From assembly GCF_964204865.1 (NCBI RefSeq), contig NC_135262.1, positions 7,812,001-7,876,000 of the forward strand: a stretch of DNA of 64,000 bases, given 5' to 3'. The notes below the pieces were generated by a model. The model ran no database searches and had not been told where the DNA came from. It saw nothing but the letters and a program-made list of their open reading frames with translations. Positions 1-11,200 of this stretch are shown here, piece after piece. Both the position numbers and the translations under genes were made by a program. Numbering within the stretch: the first letter of the stretch is position 1; every line of letters begins with the position of its first letter. Source of the stretch: Styela clava (lineage: Eukaryota > Chordata > Ascidiacea > Stolidobranchia > Styelidae).

Positions 1-3000
1 ATTAAAGAGAAAGGACAACACTTAGACACGTTACTGCAAAGTTTAGTCGCTTCATGTGAACCATTGAAGCCTAAAGCAGGGTAAGAATTGTTATTTATCA
101 TCTCTTTGATCTCTGTGTTTATACTTAATTATATATTATCTATATAGAATTTGAGTTAATATGCGGCAAGAATACCCAATTCGCTCCTTCAAAAACTTTT
201 AAATATGAACTCAAAAGAGGTTTCAGATCTTTTTAATCGCGTTTGATTTCTGTAATACAAATTTCAATGCATTGAAAATGCAATTTACATTCAATAACTT
301 CAAATTAAAGTGCAAAGTTTTAAAATATACCTACCATATTTAATTAATGCTCACAAATATCAGCCTGAACAGAGTATATTCAATTTCTGAAAATAAGACT
401 CAAATTGAGTCTATGACCCAAGTTTTCCCAGTAGATGTATGTGTGCTAATTATATGTTGCTACACACACAGTTGGATATAGCAGTTGAAATAAACATGGC
501 TAGCATGCATAATTTTTGGTGGTAATATTCACAATCAGCCTTTGACTCCAGGTTGAAAGAAAAAAAAATTGTTTGTTGGAAAATTGATAAAAACTTTTGA
601 GTACGACCTCAGTTCCACCACTCAAGTTCATCAAGTTTTGATCTAGCGCTCGCAAGCTTTCTATAAATTGACTGTATGGAGCGCTTAGTCAATCTATTTT
701 TAAATCTGTAGAAAATTTTGGGTTCGATTGTCGCCAGTAAAACTCCGAAAATCCAATTCCTCGAGATTAATATTTTAACTGTGGCCAATCTGACCCCCGA
801 CTCACAGCCATGTTACATACTAATACTTGTTACTGAAATTTTTTTTTACACATCTCATATCTGAATTCAAAAAAATGTTTTCAAAACCTTTTGTCAACTT
901 CATGTTTTGCTTATTTGGGTTTCGTTATTGTTTAAATACGATATTGTGTTACTAACTATTTTGTATTTCAGAAAATATGAAATGCCAAGTGATGATCCTG
1001 TAGTTCTTATGGATCAAAAGGTATTTTTTAAATATTTATATTCATACATATGACTACTAGAAAAAAGAAAACTTGTGGAAAATGATACGCCATCCAATTA
1101 ATTTACCAAAACCAAAATTTATTTTAACTTTGTTTCAAGATCCACAATGAGATGTATGCTGATGGTGACTGGCGGATGGATCCATCTGAATTCTCTCTTC
1201 CGAAACCTGGAGTTCAGCCAGAGATTCCACTAGATGGAGTGTGTGACTATATTTTGTATTTATGTAAGTATTAATACAATAATGAAATGCTCAAATATAT
1301 GGAATTGATTTCAAATTGATATTTGTGGTTAAAGCTGCTTAAAGCCTATTAAATCCGAGCCCCACGGAATTCGAAATTTTATTTTTTATTTGGATATTGC
1401 ACTACTATGTTACTTAAAAATAAACCAGTCCGCCATATTTTCGACAACACCAATGCTCGCTTTCAACTGCGATAATAACGTTGCGCAAATTTACGAGGTG
1501 TCGTGACTAAATTTTGATTGAAGCATTTGAATTATCAGATAATAGATATTAGTGTTAATCTCATATGTTACCATCTGTGCCGTGCATAATGGCGGTGCTT
1601 TCTTGTTCATATTATTTATTATAGTAATACAATGAGCAATAAAGTGTCTTTAACTATTTTTATTGTCAATAATTTAAAAAATTTTCAATTTAGCTAAAAG
1701 AGTTTTCGAAGTTGATGATTGGGCTTTTCATCTCATGGTGGCGCTAAAGATGGTCGTGCACAATACTGTTGAACCTTTTGTTCGAAAGTACGTTCTGTAA
1801 ATACTGAATTCTTTTTTATGCTACTTTTCATACACCTTACACTCTTAACAAGGCCCTATATAAGCAGTCGGAGATAGTGTGTCTACCCAATTAATAACAC
1901 CCTGGGTGAGGTGCATGGGATTTGAACTTGAGAGTTTTAATCAAGTCCAATGCTTAACTTCAGATCGTTGTGTCGGAGAAGTTACAAATTTGTGATGATT
2001 GCAGAAAAATATGTCTAGTGGGAAATGATTATATTTTGAAATATTTAAAAATATAATTTGCTTACCTGTTCGAACTGTTCAGGTAATATTTTAGGTGGAA
2101 ACATTTTTTTGGTACTCAAATTTTCCTCAAATATTTTTAGTTTGATTCAAGGCAAAATCAACACTTATAAACAAGAGCATCATGTCATTGGTCTTATTCA
2201 TACTTTTGAAGATTTATTGTTTAATGCTTCAGAACCAAGGTATGAAAATTATTTTTACAAATACCCTTCTATGTGATTAACTTTTCATTAAGATCTCTAT
2301 ACATGTTATTCAAAGAAAGTTACTTTACAATGAACATCATATTTTATTAAGGGTAACATGTTTAACATGATGGAATAATTTGAGTCACAATTTAGGATTT
2401 TTTCATATTTATCTGGGAGGAGAGGAAATTTGATAAAACAGCTTACGGTAATCGTCATAGGGCAAGCCATGGCCTCTACCCAATGCTGGCTGTATGTATG
2501 GTGTATCACAATATGGTGTATTACAACACATAAATAATAACTTATTCCATTCTGCATTCAGAACAGACAAGGATAAAATGGAAAGAAGAAATTCAACTTT
2601 TGCTGAATTAAAAGATTTCATTCCAAGTAAGTTTGGTAATGATTTTTTTACTCAGATTCCTTCGCATTTTGTTTGAATTTCTGTGATATCTTTCATTTAA
2701 CAAATTGTGCAAATGCATCTCTGAATAAACATCGCAATAGATTAGTATTCAGGCCATTAACGCAGTCAGCAGGGTGCATAATCGTAATAGGTGTCGTCTA
2801 TACTAATCCACAAGCGACATAAGTCTCGAAACTACAAATTAAATTATTTAAAATGCATGGTTTGGACAAAACAGTATAAATAACGAATGTAAATTGATAA
2901 GAACCGAATGCAAATTGTCGATTTTAATCATGCATTGCGCCTTGACCGTATTGTTTCAATTCCAGCCTGATCCATGTTAAGCATCCTGGCTGTGCCCCGA

Positions 3001-3788
3001 TTCAATTTAACGTGTTTACTGAGGTTTCATAATTTTTCTTCTTTTTCCATTGTAAGAGGGGAAATCTAGCCACTATGATTCTGGATATGAATCCATCCAT
3101 ATTTTTACACAAACAGATCAGCTTACTCCTTACTTACCATTGCCGATGCAGCATTCTACAGTGATTTAACGAAGAATGGTTGTTTTGAAATCTCTTATTA
3201 GTCGTTGGATCTTCATGTTCATATCATTGATCATTAATTACTCTTTTGAATGCATTTTCAGAACATTTTGCGAATTTTGTGGGAAAGGAAAAACATGAAA
3301 CCGGATGTGATAAAGTTTTCAGTTTGTTACAGATGCCCAAATTAAATAAACAGGTAATCAATTATCACATACAATACAAATTAGTGAAACATTTCTATAC
3401 CGGTCATATTGCCAAATAAATTTGCTGTTGTAGTAGTACTGGTAAAATATTTTGCCTTGGCTGACCATTCTAGCTTATAACAGGATAGCATGTTAGCTTG
3501 GGAGATTCTCTAATTTGATTGTTTGATTATTCCGTTGGCTGTCATTGGCATCATAAATTTCATAACCAATAGGGTTATGGAGTTGTAGAAAAGTTCTACC
3601 AGACTGAAAGATCTTATTTCTGAATTCTTGGAAATGCGCCAACCACCCCACCAATGTGCCTAGTTATTGACGATCTGAACTTCGACTTCTAATTATATTT
3701 TCAGCTTGGATATCTTCTTCTTGATGCATTCTTGCTCGAATTATTTCCTGAGTTAGTAACTGATGACATTTCACCTTCAAAAAAATGA
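1..3788 (+). CDS. SNX14: Sorting nexin-14-like protein, C-terminal part (gene cut by left edge)
   Basis: Eight exons can be joined in frame: 1-80, 972-1020, 1140-1263, 1694-1796, 2141-2239, 2562-2626, 3262-3353 and 3705-3788, giving 231 codons and a TGA stop. All internal junctions are GT-AG. The first exon lies in what should be the end of the PX domain or just after it; the rest is the Nexin_C (sorting nexin C-terminal) region. The end of the protein, LNKQLGYLLLDAFLLELFPE, closely resembles the end of vertebrate SNX14, as does a PKPGVQPEIP-type segment upstream. SNX14 is an ER-anchored RGS/PX protein that acts at ER-lipid droplet and endolysosome contacts. The anchor, PXA and RGS domains would lie to the left of this window. 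The donor of exon 4 could instead be ten bases earlier, in the same phase. SNX13 or SNX25 is less likely on the C-terminal match. Confidence 0.85.
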
Positions 3789-4839
3789 TTACCACACACT
3801 GTAACACCACCATCAGAATACCTTGCTTACTTTCAAACATGTTTCAGGATTGCTGCACTACTTTGAAATTGGCTTTTATACTCCGGGTTTGGATTTGGAT
3901 TATTCAGAATATTCATAGGAATTATTGTTTGTAAAAAATAATTGTAAGACTTGAATCCACTCGTTCATACTTCCTTCTCCAAAATTATGGGCTATTTTTG
4001 TCCAACTTATTTTCACATTGGTTACTTCAATTTAGTCCCATTTTAACTCTAGTGCAGTAGTAGAACTTGAGTTTTTTTTGAGACTTAAAAATCTTATCTT
4101 CTCATTGGTAAGGCTTCTGCATTTATACGAGTCGAGGAAATAATCTACGTTCATCACTATTTTGCTGTGCTTTATCGAAATATATTTTGATTAGCCAAGA
4201 ATAGTCAAACTACTACTAATAGTTCTCATTGTGCTGTGTGAATGGTAATAGTCACTAGTGACCCTCTCAATCAGCCAGTCCCAGTATGCAGTTGTCACCA
4301 TCTATGCTTATGTTGTATTGGAAGTCTTTTCTGAAATATCGTACTGTGTTGTTTAGTTATTAATGAATTTAGGTATGTCCTGAATATTTAGAGTTTTTGT
4401 TTTGCTTTTACGTTATTGAGATTGCTATCATGTGCAATATATCACTGTCTATTTCTGTTAAAATTATATAAGTATATGTTGTTGGTTATGTTTGTATTAG
4501 AATAGTTATACAGATCGAAAAAAAGTTTATGGAAATGCATGTGTTTACTTTATTTAGCGGACTTCAAGGTTGGGTAGTTTAAGGTTGTGATTTGGTTTTA
4601 AAATATGCGCCCTAGTGTGTGTTTCGAAAAGCAAACGGGTAGATATGCTTGAGAGTCCGGCCTTGGGTCGCTGGAACCTATGCGACGGCATCACTCCGAT
4701 GGCAGGCACTGATGCTAAGACTAATATATTTTTTGTCTCTCCGTGCGAGCTATGTCCCGAACGGTTCGTTTCACATAGCGCTGGGACGCTCTGTGTTTCT
4801 GTAGCTGTGATGTTTAACAAGAGGTATTCTGCGTAAAAA

Positions 4840-5290
4840 AAACATTTTATCGTCGCCAAACGGTGATTTCGAAGTGCACCCACAGTGCTGTATCATGGCC
4901 TTTAGAGGCCCAAAGCACTCAATACTTTGATGCCCTGTATATAAAATATAATAATAGGAATGTAACAAGTGTTCTGTGTTACTTGAAATTAAAGTAAGTT
5001 TCAGTTTTCACTACTGATTGAAGACCAAATTATGATTAATTTACATATTTTTTAAAAGTATTTCTCATGCTTACGAACAATTTATAGAGGTTTAAGATGA
5101 TATTTGAGAGAGAAAAACAAGCAAAATTTATTCCAGCCTGGCCAATATAGAGGTCTATATCATCTGACCAATCATTTCATTAAACACTGAGACACTATTA
5201 AAACTTGGCTATGAAAATTACTGTGATCTCCCCTTTTCCTTGGTCCCCCAGCACGTGCCTGTTTTGCCTAATGGTTAATTCAGCCCTGCC
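4840..5290 (+). repeat. Dispersed repeat copy 1 (relative at 17700-18140)
   Basis: The stretch shares, in the same order, many diverged blocks with 17700-18140. Examples are a GTGTTC..GTTA..TGAAATTAAA block, an ATTTATAGAG..TTAAGATGATA block, an AACAAGC.AAATTTATT block and a CCTTGGT.CCC.AGCACGTG block. The two copies are clearly related but old. I see no coding frame common to both, and the element class is unknown. Confidence 0.6.
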
Positions 5291-5379
5291 TACAACATCT
5301 TTGCTTTATACGTCCACAAATCAGTCAGCATAATAAGCTAGACCAAATAAAGTTAGTGTCGCGTTGTAACCCAAACAGT

Positions 5380-5560
5380 AATGTTACAAAGCGTCAGTAA
5401 TGAAGGTTTTAAGTAGCATTTCATCTTAACTGCAATACTGTCAAAAAGCGTCAGTCGTTAGATGTTTAAATGCATTTCATGGTAACCCCAGTACTGTCGA
5501 AAAGCGTCAGTCGTTAAATGTTTAAATGGCATTTCATCATATCTCCGATACTGTAGAAAT
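5380..5560 (+). repeat. Short tandem repeat, about 57-bp unit, three copies
   Basis: The motif GCGTCAGT recurs at about 5391, 5448 and 5504. Each time it is followed by a TTTAA..GCATTTCAT segment and ends in an ATACTGT-like block. Unit length is 56-57 bp, with moderate divergence between units. Confidence 0.7.
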
Positions 5561-5925
5561 CGCTAGCAGCACACCAATTGTACTTAGTTATTTTTTATGT
5601 CCTCACTTTAATATTATGAAGTTATCAGTATCCATACTTGTATGGCGGACGCTACGACTGTCCGTACGTAAGTTTATTCTTGACACGGGCACACTACGAT
5701 CCGCGGGCCAAATCCGGTCGGATGGTTATTTTAATCTGGCCCGCTTGATGCTGCCACGATCAAACTAAAACCAAATTTTGGTCCCCCAGGGTGCACGGCA
5801 AAACCTAATAATTTATCATAAAGCGACTTCGATTACATACTTCCCTTTTAAAATAAAATTCTCCGATCAGGCTTCACCGCAGTTTCATTGCCTGAATAGG
5901 TTATTTGCGATCGCAGGGTGTATTC

Positions 5926-6321
5926 CAGGGGTTCCCAAACCAGGGGTCGCGACCCCAAATTGGGTCGGAGTGATAAGTAGGTAGAGTCGCAAACAGGTCA
6001 TGGGGTCGCTGAGGTATGATAGAAGATGGATGTACAAAACATCTGAGATTTGACAAACCATGTTAAATTTAGCAGTTTGTACCATGTCTTACTGTAAAAC
6101 AGGACCATAGGCATCGCTCTATGCTTATTCTATAGAAAATGTAGGCGCTTGTTTGGTTTTAGCTTATTTTACTACCACCACATGACCAAACTCAAAAGTT
6201 CAGTGAAACAAGCTCTAAAGTTCCATGAAAAATATATATATATATATATTGACCTGGGGTCGCACTGGAAACTTGAAAGATGTATTTGGGGTCGTCCCCA
6301 AAAAAGCTTGGGAACCCCTGG
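5926..6321. mobile_element. 396-bp MITE with CAGGGGTTCCCAA inverted ends
   Basis: The left end CAGGGGTTCCCAA (5926-5938) is repeated inverted at 6309-6321. Both ends are flanked by GTATTC (5920-5925 and 6322-6327), an apparent 6-bp target duplication. The inner ends carry a 'GGGGTCG..ACCCC'-type sequence, and an (AT)n run lies near 6230-6250. No transposase is encoded. The terminal sequence resembles hAT-derived MITEs, but hAT elements normally give 8-bp duplications. Confidence 0.8.
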
Positions 6322-6839
6322 TATTCACTTTCTTGTGCGTGAATTGTTTGATCACAATGGAATTTGAAATCTACCAATCAAAGTATTTAGACGGTACCTG
6401 TAGAGTTGACGGACCGTTTCACTAGAGTGCGAGATAACCTTCGTTATCGTATTATTGACGCAAAAGCGCATTTGTAAATTCCTAATGCCCAAAATACAAA
6501 AATATACGACAGATACGTTGGCTTTGGCTTTAGCAAGAAAGCCTTTCAATGCTAGTTCAATTTGCCGCGACTTATCTGTGCGAATCTGGTTCTTCTGATC
6601 TTGTTACGATCAAAACAAAATCTAGAAACCGTCTTGATGTTGGCAATGACATTCCTCTGGCTATATCAAAAACGGTGTCTAGTATAAGGAACCTCGTCAG
6701 ACCAATGACATTAAATGTTTAATGTCATTGTCAGACAGTCCCAAGCGCAATATTCCCATTGGTTGTATACTAAAAAGCTTTTAGTTTCTTGTCTGGGGTT
6801 TGCTTTTGCGTTTCATGAAAGGTCGTAAAAACTTAATAC

Positions 6840-7290
6840 AATCCAACACGTTTAGTTTTTTGGAATGGCGAACAGGGGGGGGGGGGGGGGGGCACGAGTG
6901 CAAAAAGGCGCCGGAAGGGAGTCACGAGCCATAAAAAGTGGAGAACCACTGCTCTATGCTATAACATGGACGGTTTTCAATCGGGGACCTTTGACTTTCT
7001 AAGGGGGCCACAGGGCAGTTAGAAGGGGGCCACAATACTAGGAGCATAACTGATTATTAGTTTTTCTTTACAAAAAAACTCATTCTTCCCATTTTAGTTG
7101 CTTGATAAGATTATTTCCCAGGGTGTTTACTCGTAGCTGAGCATGAATTGTTTGAACACAACATGATTTGGAATCTGACAACTCTATAAATTTTACTAGA
7201 ATGATAGATAGGGGGGGCATGATTGCTAAAAGCTTCAGGAAGGGGGCCACGAGCGACGAAAGGTTGGAAACCCCTGTATTAGACTCTATA
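6840..7290. repeat. Degraded hAT-like element ends with poly-G run
   Basis: A long G run lies near 6877-6892. It is followed by a CACGAG..GCCATAAAAAG..GGAGAACCACTG sequence ending near 6953 and a second end GGTTGGAAACCCCTG near 7263-7277. Both look like hAT-type right ends, and GGGGGCCAC motifs recur between them. I could not find matching left ends, so these are treated as fragments. Confidence 0.45.
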
Positions 7291-8249
7291 CTATTATCAT
7301 GACTATTACTTCGTATAAATTTGATGAAGGATATAGTTTGATATTTATATTATCTCCGGATCGAAAATTGTTGATTAATATAACGTTATAACTTCTCATA
7401 CCGGTAATAACGACATAAAACCATGGCAAGGCAAGAGACGTCGCGGTTTGTCCATGGTAGGAGCCGCTATGTAGTTGTAAGATCTGCGCATCAATTTCCG
7501 AGGAATGATTTGTTCTTGTAACAGCTATCATCGTTTACAACTAATAGTAAATGCTTTTAACTTGATGCGTCTGATTTTGAAGACATATTCCAATCGTTTC
7601 GCAAAAGAATAATTATGTCTCGCTTTTTTAGATAAAAATGCATGACTCAGATATAAGAAAAGCTTATATATATTGCTTGTTTCATACCTGTTGAGTGTTT
7701 TTTATTATAAATAAACCTGGTAGAAATCACTCGCTATTGCGTACAACTGTGTGAGTTCATCATCAAACTGACTAATCACTGCGACGAAGTATCTCTATGA
7801 GAATGAAGTATCTCTATACGTCGCGTGTAACGTTGATATATTTGTCTACACAGTGAGTAATCGATTCCAAAACAAAACTAAAAACATAGATGACACAACA
7901 ATATTGACGTTAATATAAAACCAACTACTTACTATACATATAGTGACACATGTTGGCATCAGCTATATTAAACAAATGTATCAACTCGTGTTCGTAATGA
8001 TTAATTAGTATTCTGAAATACAAGATAAGCTTTGTTCCAATCACATGAGTAACAAACATCACTCACGACAAGCCGAACGTATTGTTTATTAAATGATTTA
8101 TACATGTCGTGTACATTTTATGAAGCAATCACGCACATGCATCAAAGCATTACGAGACCAAGTCGCAATATAGCAAGTTAACACCCGTTTCAAAATCGAT
8201 ATTCATCGCTTGGGAAGATTCAGTTAGGAGAGCTGATCGACCTGTCAAA

Positions 8250-11200
8250 ATGTCTACAGCCGAAACGGGATTCTACTCTGAAATTCCAGATAATCCGAGT
8301 AAAAGTAACGCTTTGCCAGCGAATGACAGTATTTATGAAACGCCATGCGTTCAACAGAAAAAGCTTGAAGGTATTTTGACTTTTAGTTTATAACGGGTAT
8401 CATTCGTTTCCGACGTAGCTGCTTTTCCAACTAATGGAAAAATACCATTATTCCATGTCACATTTGCCTTGTGAGAAATTTATCACGAATCATGAAATTT
8501 TCCGGAAATCTGGACATAATTGACTTCATTCCAAAATCCTGTGAACATTCGGTTGAAGTTTGAATTCTGATATCATTCCAGATACTAAAGACACAACAGT
8601 AAGGGGAGGACTGATTGCTCTGGCAATATTTTTAGCAATGGTTATTGGACTTGTTGTTTTTGGTCTTGTGATTATCATACAGGTTAGAAAAATGATTATT
8701 CTATCAATATTGTACCAAAAAGTCTTTAGAATCTATTTCATCAACAGCGTAACAAGCGAATTTTGTCAAAACATTCGGAATTCACAATACATAACGAGTC
8801 GATAACAAAACCTTAGAACATTTAAAACGTCACAGAAGGGCTTGCTGTCTATCCTGTTCTATTTTGAATAAACGACAAAGCTATTTACCCAAAACCCATA
8901 CGCCAAAAATATTTGATTAATGAAACTACAAATCAAATCTCCTTTCTTCCCGAATGTTGTGGGAAATTGTGTATAAACAATGGGGTTGACTTTAAAAATG
9001 CACTAATGGATATAAACTTTCGAGAACTTATTTGAGAAAATCTTCAAAAGAAAAAAACTTTCGACATGAATAGACCTAATTTATTGTCTTTATGGAAGTG
9101 ATTCTGGATTAACCGACAATTATTGCCTCAAATCCATTGTAGGTAGCGAGTTAAATAATTCAATGCTCTTAATAATTATTCTTATACTGAACTGAATTTC
9201 GGTGATTTGAAAACCGAAACAATACAATTTCTCTGATTCCTGAAACTACGTACGAACACTAAAACAATTTGATTATATCAACAGCTCCAGGGTGAGATGA
9301 GAATTATGAAAGAGCAACTGGAACATCAGGAAAACCAATCATTTGCTAGGTTGAAATCACTAGAAGAAAATGGTAATGTTGAGATAATAAACATTGGTTA
9401 CAAGAAAAACAACAAACTACGGCCCTGAAAATAAATTCTTTTACAATGTGATTAGGATTGTTATTGTGAATAGTTTTGTTAGCGATCGCTATCCCAGTAA
9501 CAAACAGCACGATGTCTTATATTCTATAATCCTAATATAGTCCAGATACATGTATATGTTATCAATCGTATATATGTTCTATTCTACATCTGAAGATAGT
9601 CATTACTTATCGATTTTAATCGGTAAGTATGTTGATAGGTATTTGTCTGTCTGTTTGTTTGTCTGTCTGTCTGTTAGATGCATGCGATATCTCACGAAAG
9701 CGAGATTGAATCTGCTCCAGATTTTGGATGTGCATTCATCATATGTCGTACCAGAAGCCTATTGATTTTGGATGAATTATGTAGTATAATTAGCGAGTTA
9801 TTAATTAATTAGTGATGGGACACAAGGTGTCACTATGGAGTAAGAGCGCTGTTCTGGGATCCCCTAACTTTCGATCGATAAGTCTTCGATCTCTGACCGA
9901 TATTCTCGTTATTTGATTGGCGTTGCGTATAGTCAGTAATATTTGCTTACATGATCAGACAAAGAGTAAATCTACATTGCAGGTCAATGAACGACATACT
10001 TGTACTTTTTACAGCCTCACAAATTATTTACTCAAACCTTGATGAACAGCAAATCCAAATAAACCAATCGGTTGAAGATATTTCAAGTTTAAATATTTTT
10101 TATGAAAATCTGGCGATGAGAGTGATACAAGGTAGGGTATAATATTGAATCGAAGCTTTTTCACAATGTTAACTGTAGATTGAGTTCCTATTATCGTACA
10201 AAAATTAATCTAATTTTCACGCATGATAGTTCAAAGCAAAAGTCTTCATTTAATAGTGTTTATGTCTTCCCATGCTTTTTCATTATTTGACGCTCCTGAA
10301 GTAGGAGTACCAATTTGGAGGTAACTAATTTTGTCCGCCTATTTTACATCAATTTGGGTAAAGGGACTGAAACCACGGACAGGGGGTATATTCACTTGGC
10401 TAACACAGACAGTCCCCAACTCGTAATAGAACTAATACAAGGAAAATCGGAATAAAATTATGGCCTAACCCTAACTGAGTACGCGTATTTCGTTTCGCGT
10501 ATTTTATTTCCAACGAAAACTGAATCACTGCTACAATGTGACGAAATATTGCAACTATTTTACAGACTCAGAGGAAGTTAATTCCAAACTTACTGAAGTG
10601 CAGATCAGTCTAATTCAATCTATTGACGATATATCGAGCGTGAATCGTTCTCAACAACAATTGATGAAATTAGTTATTCAAGGTAGGTTAATGAATCAAA
10701 ATTACCCAACGTATAATAAATTACAATAATCGGTATCACTGCTGTGACGTACAGAGATGGCCAATTCGAATTTAATATATTTCGAATATCGCGACCTTCC
10801 TATATCATATCGTTTTTTGTGTTCATAAGAATACCGAATATCGCGCACACATTTTAGCGTCGCCGTCCACGTTTTGATTGAAATCATTTTACGATTCCTT
10901 TTTTTTCCCATCGTAATCGAAGACAGACTTGTGCCGTCCGGCAATAAATTACAATCGACATGTAAGGATTTCAATAAGCGCCGACAAGAAGTGCTTACAA
11001 TACGTCGGGGATGTTTTTAATTGAAAATATTTTACTATTATTATCGTATATTCCAACTTAGTCGAGAAAGTTCGTGCAAACTGTGTCGGAATTATTCTTC
11101 ACTTTCGATAGTGACTGAACATAACGGGAAATTTTTCATTCCTTTGCATTTACAGCGTATTAAATAACTCTTAAATTTTATTTAGTATCGCGTATCTTAC

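Larger units (their letters stand above)
3789..8249. other. Intergenic region with SNX14 3' UTR and several repeats
   Basis: No exon chain with splice signals or recognisable protein was found here. The first few hundred bases are presumably SNX14 3' UTR, but I could not pick a clear poly(A) site. The rest holds a dispersed repeat, a short tandem repeat, an inverted-repeat element and degraded hAT-like ends with a poly-G run, each listed separately. The short ORFs here mostly overlap these repeats. Confidence 0.6.

Noticed and set aside
1900-1965. B-box-like AGTTCAAATCCC on the minus strand in an SNX14 intron
   Set aside because: No convincing cloverleaf; may be a SINE relic but not supportable.
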